From a virus: a stretch of DNA of 64,000 bases. Each line of letters begins with the position of its first letter. Positions within the stretch are counted from its first letter, which is position 1. This document shows, piece by piece, positions 24,187-33,794 of the stretch. The notes under the pieces were generated by a model. It saw nothing but the letters and a program-made list of their open reading frames with translations. It ran no database searches and was not told where the DNA came from. The stretch lies in IMG/VR virus record IMGVR_UViG_3300008107_000033, positions 1-64,000 of that record; one strand, given 5' to 3'. The translations under genes were made by a program, and so were the position numbers.

Positions 24187-24816
24187 ATGATAGAACCTGA
24201 AAAACTTTATGAACTTAAAAAGAAGCATGGTTCTATATTTAGTGTTGACCTAAAGAACCAGCAGGTAATTTTTAGGGAATTAACATTTGATGAATATGAT
24301 AAAATTCTTGAATATAAGAATTCAGAGGAAACATCTTCTCTAGACGCAGAAGATTTAATTATTAATTCTGCAGTTGTATATCCTGATGATTTTTCTGTAG
24401 ACAAAGTGCAGCCTGGCTTAATAGCTTCTTTAGCTCAGGAGATAATGGATTTTTCTGGCTTTTATTCTGCCGGCTTAGCTAAAAGCATTTTGGAATCTAA
24501 AAGAGAAAAAGCAAATGAAGTAAGAAGCTTAATGAAAGCTTTTGTTTTGGCTACTATAAATACGTATTCTCCTGAAGACTTAGATGAAATGACGTTTTCT
24601 CAATTGGCTGAATTGGTTGCTTTATCAGAAAAAATTATAGAAATAAAACAAAATATAAATGGAATTGAATCAACTAATATTACTCTTCAGTTGATAGATC
24701 CTGAAGAGGAATTGGCTAAGCAAAAACAGTCAGCAGCAAGACATAATCTTTCTAAGAAAGTAGGAGAGGCAGATTATCAGGACCCAATAGCACAAAAGCT
24801 TTGGGGCATGCAATAA
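24187..24816 (+). CDS. Tail assembly chaperone-like protein 2
   Basis: A 209-residue helical protein. It repeats the pattern of its neighbour: LYELKKKHGSIFSVDLKNQQVIFRELTFDEYDKILEYKN (residues 5-43), then DLIINSAVVYPDDF and a long helical tail. The start lies nine bases after TATAAT (24173-24178), and no Shine-Dalgarno is visible, so a leaderless message is possible. The pair likely folds onto the tape measure during assembly (inference from synteny). Confidence 0.6.
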   Translation: MIEPEKLYELKKKHGSIFSVDLKNQQVIFRELTFDEYDKILEYKNSEETSSLDAEDLIINSAVVYPDDFSVDKVQPGLIASLAQEIMDFSGFYSAGLAKSILESKREKANEVRSLMKAFVLATINTYSPEDLDEMTFSQLAELVALSEKIIEIKQNINGIESTNITLQLIDPEEELAKQKQSAARHNLSKKVGEADYQDPIAQKLWGMQ

Positions 24817-24834
24817 TAAAAAAGGGGAGTTAAA

Positions 24835-27800
24835 TTGATTAGAGATCGTGGACCAATTCATAACTTAGGTTATGGCGTTACGTCCAGGGATCTATCTTTC
24901 AATGAGGGTGAAACAGAAGGCGTTTCTCCTAATAGTGGTCAATTAACAAAAGCTCTTGATGGCCATCCGGTCATGAGGTTCTTTGCTCACACTGGAGCAA
25001 CAATAGCCGTTGCTGGCGTTATGTCGGCAATGATGAAAAAGGGTGGGCTAAAACTAGCTCAAAAATTACAAAGTTCTACAACTGATTTTGCAACCTCGTC
25101 AGTTAGAACAATAACAGACATAAGAAGACATCTTGATCAACTGCAAGGTGTTAAAAGATTTGTTGAAGATGGTGTTGATCCATATTCAAAACTTGTATTT
25201 GAAACTGAAGAGGGATTAACAACTGGATATAAAGGCTCAAGCAGTGAATCTCATAGACTTTACAATCTTACAAAAGATGAGATAAGACAAGCTCAAAGAG
25301 GCCCAACTCACGCTCCACCAGCCCTGTTTACGATGCAGGATGAAATACAAAAGAGATTAGTAAGGGCGGGAAGAAGGCTTCCATACGAACTTCCAGCTTT
25401 GTATGTGGCTCAGAGGGGTCTAACAGATAATCTCTTTAGCGAGAATGAAAACAAGAAAAAAGTCAATTGGTATAATCCAGTAGACGTAGTAACAGATTTT
25501 GTTAAAACATCAGTTACAAACCTTGCAACTACAATTCTTCCATTTGAAATACTTGGCAGTAGTGCAACGGTAACAAGAAGTTCATTAATGAATTTCAAAA
25601 ACTCAATGGGCTCTTTAAGGAGTATGAGTCCAACAAAACAAGCATTGAGCAAGGGATTTGTAGATCTTTCTGAAGTTTTGTCAGAAGTAGGACACGATGC
25701 AGCTTCTGTCTCTAATAAGTTTTTAAAGAAAGCATCACAGCTCAGTGGGGCATTTGATGCCGGAGCACAAGCGTTTAAAGAGCAACCAAGATTTGTTCAA
25801 TCACTCCACGATGCTAGACATGGCGCTAAAATTGCAGGCGATGCAGCTAGGGCAAAAAATACAAGCTCCGCAAGGAGGGCCACAGAAGCAGTAAAAGCTT
25901 TTGCGTTTGGTCTTGATTCTCCAGCTACAATTCCGGGAACAACCACTCCAATTCAGTATGGAGCGTTTGACGCTATCCCTGCATTTAGGGGTTTAAGCGG
26001 TGCAATAAAATCTGGTTATAAAGAATTTAAAATGTCGGGTCAAGCTTATGATGCCCTTCAAAGCTCAATTAAATATAATCAGATTATATCTGATGCTTCA
26101 ATGGCAGTTGGTACTGCATCTAGAAATTCTTTTGAAAAATCAATACAGAGAATTCAATCTCAACACTCAAGTAGATTAACTCGTCTTGCTGGTCAGATAT
26201 CATTACTTGGAGCTGGTGGTCCAGGTGATAAAGCTTTTGGCAGATCAGATTTCTACAGGGGTCAGCAAACTCATGAATATAAAAACCTTCTTGCACAAAG
26301 ATTAAAAGCAAAAGGTGTATTAGGCGATGCAGAAATAGATGATTTTGTAAATCAATTAAGAGTAAATACTCCAGGAAGAGGATCACATTCTACAAACGTA
26401 GTTTCGATAGGAAGAGCAACAATCGTTTCTGACGAAAGCGAATATTACGATATTGTTCTTAAGAAATATAAAACTCTTAAGCATGGAAAAAGCTTTGAAC
26501 AGTCTATAACTGCCGTTGCGGGTGGAACTAGTCCGCAGAATTTCTTAAAAGAAATTATTGATGAAACAAATTCTCAATTCTTGAGTAAAGAATTCCAACT
26601 TGGAATGAGAAACAAGATTGAAAATCAATGGAATTCATTTGCGAGAAATGATCTAGTAGACATTGCCGGAAAAATACTTAAACCACAAAAGGCAGTTTAT
26701 AATGAATTTGTTGGACCATTAAGTTCGGCAAAACAACAATTCTTACAAAGAAAAACAGCCCAAGTACTTGGTGTAAAATTAAAAAATGATTCTGGAAGAA
26801 TGGTATCAGATGATATCGTTAAGAAGGGATTAGCAAATAGAGGATTTGACCCAAATGATTTTGTAGGATTAAGATCTTTTCTATTAGAAAAAAGGCAAAT
26901 ATCCTCTGGTTTATTTGGTGGCAATTATAATATCTTTGGACTAAAACCACTTCTTATAGATGAAGCAATACAAAAAGATAGATTTAAAGGACTACCAAAT
27001 TCTCAAAAAAGAGTAATATCAGATCTTGCTGGAAGAATGGCAATTAATGATCCTGTTTCTAAATCCATAGGACTTAATAGATTAGATGGGGTTTACAAAA
27101 CTAGATCAGGAAATATATTAGACTTTAGTACAATAAAAAACACTTTTTCGAATACAGCTAATTTCTTTGCTTCTGAATTCCAAATACCAATTATTAAATT
27201 AAATCCAGCTGACTTATTTGGATTTAGGTCTTTTTCAGATATGGCCAAGAGAGGGCCATTGCAATATAGCCCAGGGAGATCAGTTCAACCATTTGGCGAC
27301 TTAGCAGCTTCAAAAGCAGACTTTCATATATGGCATAGCACTGGTGGATTTCTTGGAACAAAAGGTAAGGTTACTAGTTACTCAGTTAATTCAGAATCTG
27401 GTGCAACTTTTGGAAAAACATTAAGAGGAACATACAGGCCTCTTCCGACAAACAGCACAGAAATGCTTACACGACATGCTAGGTATGCAGCTGGTCTTTC
27501 TGGTCAAGCAGCCTATGAAGTAACAGGGCAGTCGGGTTCTAGATTTTTAGATAGAGTATTAAATAATTCCAGTAATAATCAAAGAGCTACTAGATTCAAA
27601 AGTAGAATGGCAGTTGACTCTGAACAGCCAAACTCTATATTTGGTCTTTTGTCTAGATTTCAAAAAAGAAATACTGATATAAATAGTCCAAAAATATTAT
27701 CTAAGTTATTAACTGGAGATGAAGTAACACTAAAGACTGACAGTGTTTCTAAAAAAATTAGATTAAATTCTAATAGTGGTGGTGTTAATTTTATAGATGA

Positions 27801-30800
27801 AGCTGGTGTAGCAGTTAGCGGTCTTGAAGAAAAACAAATACTCACTGCAATGAATGACCTGAGAAAGAATAGTTTTCAATACGGTCTACCTAAAAAGGTA
27901 ATGGAACAGTTAGAAATATTTGATAAAACTTTATTTACTTTTGGTGCAACAAATAAGAGTATAGCTAATATAAGTACACAAAAAGAAGCGTTTGACTTTG
28001 CAGCAGAGATAGAGGCATCTCTGCCGATGCTTAAGGCTCGAGCAAGACAAATGGGAATAGACCCAAGAGTTATAGAGCAATCTTTTTCTAGAATAAGAAT
28101 GCTGCAGCAAGAAAGTAATCTACTAGCTACATCACAATTAGCTCAAAGATCTCCATCAATTTCAACAAAGATGGACGAAATGCGAAATGAAATATTTAGA
28201 TTTGTTTCGCAAACCAATGCCGCCTTAACAGGCAATCCAGCATTGAGTGGTAGACAAGATGACATGTTTATCGCAATGCAAGATGTTATATTAAAATTAA
28301 AATCTCAACTTCCAGCATCAGAATTCGCAGAAGCACAAGCCGCAGCACTTTCAACACTATTCAACACTAGCGCATTTTCAACGTATAGGAGAGACGCTCA
28401 ACTATTTGACAATGCGAGAAGCGCAGCTACTAAGTTAAGAGAATTTTCTACAGGCAAAGGTAGCGAAGCAGTAAAAACCTTCTTTAATCCGTATGCATCT
28501 GGATCTGCATCTGTTATAAGTACAAATATAAAAAGGCCTTTTTCTTCTTTCCTTCCTCCATTTAAAAAAGCTTTCGGCACTGCTCAATATAAGATCGGTG
28601 ATTTATCAACAGATCCTTTGGGATCTTCTGGAAAAGCAATAACTTTTGTTCCAACCTTTGGAACGGTATTTGAAAAGAATCCATTTGGAGCAATCAAGAG
28701 TGCGTTAGGCTTAACAACATATTCTGACCCTAGTTCATACTCAACAGCGTCAACGCCAATATCGCAAGGTGTAGAACGTTTAAATAGATATTTTGGAACA
28801 CTTGGAATGCAATTAGATGTATCTAAGTTTAAAGGTCCATTAGATCTATATGCAAGAGGAATGGTAGGCAAACGAGTTCTTCCAATATATGCTGCTGGTA
28901 CAACCGCATTTACTGCAGACAGAATGTTGGGTGGAGCACTTGGACCAGAAGATAATTATGGGGAGAAAACATATTCTCCATTTGTTACAACAAAAGTTGC
29001 TAGAGCAATAGTCGAAACACAAGCAATTGCCGCAGGTATCACTCCTGGTGGCATGACAAAGGAAGAAAAGAAAGAACAACTCTTAGACGGAGAAGTGCCA
29101 ATCAGGCAGGGTAGATTTTGGCCATTGGGCAATACTCCATTCAAGGGTGGGAAAATTCAATATTATAGACCATCTTGGTATAGAAAATTACAAGGTGGAG
29201 CATTATTTACTTCTGACACATATGGAAGTCCAGCAGAAAAGTTCTTATTCTATAACGATATTTCGCCATTAAGAGCTTTAGATCCATATAGATTTGAAAG
29301 AAAACATTATGAAGATAGACCATATCCTGTAACTGGAGAATACTTTACTGGTCCATTTGGCCCTATAAATACAGCTTTGAATGCAACTGTGGGAAGAATA
29401 TTAAAGCCACGAGTACAAATGCACAAGCAAGAAGTAATGCAGGGTCTTGGCCAATATGTTGCAACTGGACAATATGGTGCGTATGACGCTGGTGCATACA
29501 ATGCTGGAATGGCTGGTGGATCAAACGTCATACCAATGACAAGAGGTGCAGGTGGTGGTCCCGGTGGATCTTATTCATCTACAATGGTTTCTTCCCAGGT
29601 AGGCGGTTCAAATGCAAACCTAAGAGGAGCAGCACAGTATCCATTAAATACTGCACGTGGAATGACACGTAATGCTGTAGCTGGATTAAACCAACCATTA
29701 ATGCAAATGTCATATGGTCCACCAAAACAAAGAGGGGTAATGTCACCAAAAATTACTCCAGTTGGTGAACCAATACGATCTGACTTGTCTGGAGAATTTG
29801 GGTACAGAGCTCAAGAAATGGCTGGTATTTATGGATTTGGATTTGCAAGTCTTAGAGAAAAATTCGGATTGGGCGAAGGTGACTTTGAGCCGAATAAAGC
29901 AATGCTACAATCAGCATCAAAGGGTTATGGAACATCCAGGGCTTTCTGGGATCTAAATCTTGGTGGTTTGGGCGACGTGCCAATTCCAGCACAAGGTGCC
30001 CTTGGTAATATAGAATTTTCTGAAATTGTAAGAAGATTTATTCCAAAAGAAAGAACTGGAATAGATTACATAAACCCAATTGCAAATACAATGGGCAAAC
30101 AATATCCGTTCATGCCTGGCCCAGAATATTATATTAACTTTCAAACAGGTGATCCATTTACAAAAGTCCAAGAAGGAGAAGTAAGACTTCCTGGAAGAGG
30201 ATATGAAAGATTTAATAGAATATCAGCAGATGAAACTGGTAAATATGGATTGGTTGATCAATTCAAAATCCTTGCAGACGTTGCTCCATATTCTCAGCAA
30301 TTTAAATCTTTAAATAAGATGATGGATAAGATGGCCTTAAGTCCAGATCAAAAAATAAAAATTCAAGAGATTAGAGGTCGAGTAGAAGATACAACAAGTA
30401 AATATGAATTTACTCCTTATCCTGATCAAAAAAATACAATAGGCGGCAGCGTAGGCAGAATGCAAAGACTTGGTGAGTATGTAGCACATCGAGATACTTT
30501 GTTTAATACAAAGTTCTTAAACAAGAGAACGGCGACCGAGGATTGGGAAAGAAGGAATGTTTATGGAGCAACTTTCCCACAGTGGCAAAGACCATTTGAA
30601 AGCTTTATTGAACCAATGCTCAATAAAGCAACCCAAAGAGATCCACTAACAGCAGCAGCAGCTTTGGGTATAACTGGTTCATTTTTTGGTAGAACTCCAA
30701 AGGCAAGATTATTTGGTAGTGCTTTAGGAACTATAGTTGGTGGAGGCGTATCTGCAATATCCCAACTTGGTGAAAAATTAACTGGGGAAAGATACATGCC

Positions 30801-31461
30801 CCTTCAAAGAAAGAAAGAACTTGCTCTAGAAGAATATTCTGATATTTTAAATTATACAAAAAATACTAGATTAGCTTCTATGGCGCAACAGGCTGGAGAT
30901 TCCGCTGCAGCTAATCAATACAGGCAGGCCGCAAAGAGAACAATGTATGGAGCAGATTTATATGGAACTCCAGTTGATATGTTAACTCTTGCTATACCAA
31001 AAAGAAAAAGAGAGCACTTTGCAGAAATGTTAAATGCTCCAGAGTCTGAAAGAGAAAGAATTCTTTCCACAGCTGGTAGATTGGAAAGAAGAATATACGA
31101 AGCTGCTTGGGGTATGCCAGTTGAAGAAAAACCAGACTTAGCAGAATACTTTCAAAGACACGAACTTCCTGATTTATCTTGGGAAGGTTGGCACCCGAAT
31201 ACAAATATGGATCATGTAAAAATTAAGATAGGTCAATCAATGGGTCTTGAAATGTCTCAAATGGGTTACTATCCACAGCAGATAAGAGAAGCTAATTTAG
31301 CTAACTCAAGCTACCCAACATTTGATGCTCCTTCTGATAGGGCAGATACTTTATACAAGCTAAGGCAAGTGATGAGTGGTGCTGGGATATCTGGAACGAT
31401 AACACCAGTAATGAATCCATTTGGTTCTAATGAGATTAGTATTGCAGCAGGGATGAGATAA
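24835..31461 (+). CDS. Tape-measure candidate, very long virion protein
   Basis: A 2,208-residue protein starting at TTG with GGGGAG six bases upstream. It follows the chaperone pair, as a tape-measure gene does. A hydrophobic segment lies near residues 49-68 (FFAHTGATIAVAGVMSAMM) and a glycine-rich one near 1935-1978 (LGTIVGGGVSA). The rest is mostly helix with Arg/Ser/Gly-rich patches. Near 1475-1525 the block GRFWPLGNTPFKGGK and the PYPVTGEYFTGPFGPINTALN block look like a structured domain of phage tail proteins. At about 3 residues per 4.5 angstroms a fully helical 2,200 residues would be about 330 nm, but the globular parts mean the tail is shorter. The next ATG overlaps its stop. Confidence 0.6.
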   Translation: MIRDRGPIHNLGYGVTSRDLSFNEGETEGVSPNSGQLTKALDGHPVMRFFAHTGATIAVAGVMSAMMKKGGLKLAQKLQSSTTDFATSSVRTITDIRRHLDQLQGVKRFVEDGVDPYSKLVFETEEGLTTGYKGSSSESHRLYNLTKDEIRQAQRGPTHAPPALFTMQDEIQKRLVRAGRRLPYELPALYVAQRGLTDNLFSENENKKKVNWYNPVDVVTDFVKTSVTNLATTILPFEILGSSATVTRSSLMNFKNSMGSLRSMSPTKQALSKGFVDLSEVLSEVGHDAASVSNKFLKKASQLSGAFDAGAQAFKEQPRFVQSLHDARHGAKIAGDAARAKNTSSARRATEAVKAFAFGLDSPATIPGTTTPIQYGAFDAIPAFRGLSGAIKSGYKEFKMSGQAYDALQSSIKYNQIISDASMAVGTASRNSFEKSIQRIQSQHSSRLTRLAGQISLLGAGGPGDKAFGRSDFYRGQQTHEYKNLLAQRLKAKGVLGDAEIDDFVNQLRVNTPGRGSHSTNVVSIGRATIVSDESEYYDIVLKKYKTLKHGKSFEQSITAVAGGTSPQNFLKEIIDETNSQFLSKEFQLGMRNKIENQWNSFARNDLVDIAGKILKPQKAVYNEFVGPLSSAKQQFLQRKTAQVLGVKLKNDSGRMVSDDIVKKGLANRGFDPNDFVGLRSFLLEKRQISSGLFGGNYNIFGLKPLLIDEAIQKDRFKGLPNSQKRVISDLAGRMAINDPVSKSIGLNRLDGVYKTRSGNILDFSTIKNTFSNTANFFASEFQIPIIKLNPADLFGFRSFSDMAKRGPLQYSPGRSVQPFGDLAASKADFHIWHSTGGFLGTKGKVTSYSVNSESGATFGKTLRGTYRPLPTNSTEMLTRHARYAAGLSGQAAYEVTGQSGSRFLDRVLNNSSNNQRATRFKSRMAVDSEQPNSIFGLLSRFQKRNTDINSPKILSKLLTGDEVTLKTDSVSKKIRLNSNSGGVNFIDEAGVAVSGLEEKQILTAMNDLRKNSFQYGLPKKVMEQLEIFDKTLFTFGATNKSIANISTQKEAFDFAAEIEASLPMLKARARQMGIDPRVIEQSFSRIRMLQQESNLLATSQLAQRSPSISTKMDEMRNEIFRFVSQTNAALTGNPALSGRQDDMFIAMQDVILKLKSQLPASEFAEAQAAALSTLFNTSAFSTYRRDAQLFDNARSAATKLREFSTGKGSEAVKTFFNPYASGSASVISTNIKRPFSSFLPPFKKAFGTAQYKIGDLSTDPLGSSGKAITFVPTFGTVFEKNPFGAIKSALGLTTYSDPSSYSTASTPISQGVERLNRYFGTLGMQLDVSKFKGPLDLYARGMVGKRVLPIYAAGTTAFTADRMLGGALGPEDNYGEKTYSPFVTTKVARAIVETQAIAAGITPGGMTKEEKKEQLLDGEVPIRQGRFWPLGNTPFKGGKIQYYRPSWYRKLQGGALFTSDTYGSPAEKFLFYNDISPLRALDPYRFERKHYEDRPYPVTGEYFTGPFGPINTALNATVGRILKPRVQMHKQEVMQGLGQYVATGQYGAYDAGAYNAGMAGGSNVIPMTRGAGGGPGGSYSSTMVSSQVGGSNANLRGAAQYPLNTARGMTRNAVAGLNQPLMQMSYGPPKQRGVMSPKITPVGEPIRSDLSGEFGYRAQEMAGIYGFGFASLREKFGLGEGDFEPNKAMLQSASKGYGTSRAFWDLNLGGLGDVPIPAQGALGNIEFSEIVRRFIPKERTGIDYINPIANTMGKQYPFMPGPEYYINFQTGDPFTKVQEGEVRLPGRGYERFNRISADETGKYGLVDQFKILADVAPYSQQFKSLNKMMDKMALSPDQKIKIQEIRGRVEDTTSKYEFTPYPDQKNTIGGSVGRMQRLGEYVAHRDTLFNTKFLNKRTATEDWERRNVYGATFPQWQRPFESFIEPMLNKATQRDPLTAAAALGITGSFFGRTPKARLFGSALGTIVGGGVSAISQLGEKLTGERYMPLQRKKELALEEYSDILNYTKNTRLASMAQQAGDSAAANQYRQAAKRTMYGADLYGTPVDMLTLAIPKRKREHFAEMLNAPESERERILSTAGRLERRIYEAAWGMPVEEKPDLAEYFQRHELPDLSWEGWHPNTNMDHVKIKIGQSMGLEMSQMGYYPQQIREANLANSSYPTFDAPSDRADTLYKLRQVMSGAGISGTITPVMNPFGSNEISIAAGMR

Positions 31462-33794
31462 TGTTATACGATTTTATTAAAGACCCAATAAAAAAACTTT
31501 CCGCTGCACAACAGTCGCTTAGAAAAACAGATTTAGGTAGAGGTGGAGTTATAAGGGTGGAATTAAATCCATCTACAAACGCCATACAATATGTTGTTTC
31601 AGCAACTGGAGAAAGATTAGATACTCCGCAAGAAGCTTTTATCCGCGCAAGTTCACTAATGATGACTCAGTTCGAGTCTCTAAGTGCTGTTTCTGGTTCT
31701 GTATCAAACCTAGCTAATAATCCAAATAATCCTAAATATGCCCAAGTTGGTGAAATATTAAGTGATATACAAAAAAATCTAAGAGAAAAAAGTTTAGACC
31801 CAGTAGCAGCTGCAAAACTTAAAGCTATGGGCATAGACACTGCTTCTCTTGGCACAGACGTAAGCGCAAATATAATAGCAAGTAAAACACAAAAAGGATC
31901 AAAACCAAAAGACTTTCTCGAAGCAATAAGAAAAATGTCAGAAACAGGTCCAAACAAAGGTGGCTTTATTCCTTTTATAGATGAAGAAGGTGCAAACTTA
32001 TTGCAGTTTAAAGTTGGTGGAAAAATATTGTCTGACGAAGAAACATATTATATGTTAAGTGTTATAGGCAATCCAATATTTAATCAAGCAAAATTTGCTA
32101 GCGTTTTTACAGGCAATAAACCAATTGATGCATTTATGGAAAAAATTACAAAAAGAATGAAAGGTTTAATCTCAGAAAGAGATATAACCATAACCGAGGA
32201 TACCTTAAGAGCTGCTCTTGAAACCAAAGATCCTAAAGCAGTTGTTATTGAAGAGGGTTTAGAGATTTTAAGAAAGCACCTTGGATTAGGTGATGCAAAT
32301 TCGCTAGAACAAAAAGCAATAAAACATATAGATTCTGCAACAATTTTAAACAAATCTTTAGAAAACTCTTTAAAGGGCACAGTTCAAGATCCACAAAAAT
32401 TTATAGATAGTTTTTTTCAAAGATCGGACATAAAAGATTTAATACGCACTTCAACAAGCAATAAAGATTTAGAAGCTAAATTAGGCGAAATGAAAATAAA
32501 AGGTTTTATTTCTGAAGAAGAAATTGAAATCTTTAAAAGATTTATGAAAGACGCAGAAAAAGAATTTGATGGTATTGCAGTTCTAAACAGTAAAGTAATT
32601 TATGGAACAAAAGGCAAACCAAATGGTGTGATAAAAGAATTAGATACTCTAATAGCACAACTAAAACAAGATATAACAAATTCAACTTCTCCAACAAATA
32701 CGCAGCAACTAATGCAAAGATTAGAATCATTACAACAAAGAAGAAGCGTTATAGGTTCTGCAGATAATATTTATCAAGTAACTGGTAGAGGATATTTTGG
32801 TGGGTTTGGAGTAAAAACAGCATTTGATATTAGGGAATTGGGTACTGGTTTTGAAGATGTTGCTATGATAATAGGCAGATCTGGAATGAAAGAAGAAATA
32901 GGGTTAGCTGGATCAAAAAATTTTATAACTATTAGCGGTTTTGGCTCATCAAGCAGTAAGGTGTATGCTGACCCAGTCTCTGTCGCATTCCATCCTGAGA
33001 TATTTGCAACCGCAGAAGAATTACAATCAATGGAACAATATTCAGCTCAAGTAATGAGCGACTTCCAAGAAGCAATAAACTCAGACGTTCTTCCTGAAAA
33101 AATTAGAAATATGTTAAACAAAAACGTTACGGAAGATCTCTCAAATCTTTCAGCGTCTGCAAGATCAGCAAAGGTAAGAAACCAAGAATATGCAAGGAGA
33201 ATTCTTGAACTACATCAATCTGGAATAGGCCCTAAACAGTCTCCAGAAATGATGAACCTATTACACAGCACGTTTGCATCAGAAGCCTTTAGAATGACAA
33301 CCAAGGCAGGACAAGAAAGATATCTCCCCACAATGCCTAACGTTTCAAGATTCGCAGTAAGCACTGAAACAGCTGCAGCCTTGGGTGCTACTGAAGTAAA
33401 TGGAATTCTACAAGGTGGAGAACGTTCAATACTTGGTAAGGGTATAGAAAATATTAATTTTAAATTAGCTGGAAATAATGAGACAGCAGAATTATTAAAA
33501 TTTAGAATTAGTAATGGAAGATTATTTTTTGCACCTGGTGCAGTTCCAGAATTTTTTGAATCATTGGGTGGATTTGACTTGGACGACAAAGGCCTGCCAA
33601 AGCTAATGACCTATGAAGATGTAGCTGGCAAGAGGAGATTGGCATTTAGTTTAACAAGACAACCTTCTGGTCTACAAGAGAGTATTATCGCTAGTGCAAA
33701 GTTAAATGATATAAAAACATTAAGAGCTCTTTTTGGTGAAAAAGAAGATTTTAAAAAAGTTCTAGCCGAACTATCTAATGCACGGAGATTCTGA
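31461..33794 (+). CDS. Large virion protein, 5' reading frame before the CGGA site
   Basis: The ATG overlaps the upstream stop. The zero frame codes 777 residues and ends CGG AGA TTC TGA. I think it is the N-terminal part of a 1,590-residue product continuing in the +1 frame from 33787. Visible features are Lys/Glu-rich helices, a region near 480-520 (FITISGFGSSSSKVYADPVSVAFHPEIF) with beta character, and SRFAVSTETAAALGATE near 615-640. No known family. If no frame change occurs, a 777-residue form is made. Position after the tape-measure candidate suggests a second tail-interior or hub-associated protein. Confidence 0.65.
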   Translation: MLYDFIKDPIKKLSAAQQSLRKTDLGRGGVIRVELNPSTNAIQYVVSATGERLDTPQEAFIRASSLMMTQFESLSAVSGSVSNLANNPNNPKYAQVGEILSDIQKNLREKSLDPVAAAKLKAMGIDTASLGTDVSANIIASKTQKGSKPKDFLEAIRKMSETGPNKGGFIPFIDEEGANLLQFKVGGKILSDEETYYMLSVIGNPIFNQAKFASVFTGNKPIDAFMEKITKRMKGLISERDITITEDTLRAALETKDPKAVVIEEGLEILRKHLGLGDANSLEQKAIKHIDSATILNKSLENSLKGTVQDPQKFIDSFFQRSDIKDLIRTSTSNKDLEAKLGEMKIKGFISEEEIEIFKRFMKDAEKEFDGIAVLNSKVIYGTKGKPNGVIKELDTLIAQLKQDITNSTSPTNTQQLMQRLESLQQRRSVIGSADNIYQVTGRGYFGGFGVKTAFDIRELGTGFEDVAMIIGRSGMKEEIGLAGSKNFITISGFGSSSSKVYADPVSVAFHPEIFATAEELQSMEQYSAQVMSDFQEAINSDVLPEKIRNMLNKNVTEDLSNLSASARSAKVRNQEYARRILELHQSGIGPKQSPEMMNLLHSTFASEAFRMTTKAGQERYLPTMPNVSRFAVSTETAAALGATEVNGILQGGERSILGKGIENINFKLAGNNETAELLKFRISNGRLFFAPGAVPEFFESLGGFDLDDKGLPKLMTYEDVAGKRRLAFSLTRQPSGLQESIIASAKLNDIKTLRALFGEKEDFKKVLAELSNARRF
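33783..33786 (+). other. CGGA recoding site 1 (+1 frame change)
   Basis: In-frame CGG at 33783-33785 followed by A. The zero frame ends two codons later (AGA TTC TGA); the frame starting at 33787 stays open to 36234. The preceding codon is GCA. Four such sites exist and CGG is otherwise absent as a codon in this window. Confidence 0.75.

Noticed and set aside
23659-24816. Programmed frameshift joining the two tail-chaperone genes as in lambda G/GT
   Set aside because: The two frames do not overlap: the first stops at 24177 and the second starts at 24187. No slippery sequence was seen at the boundary.
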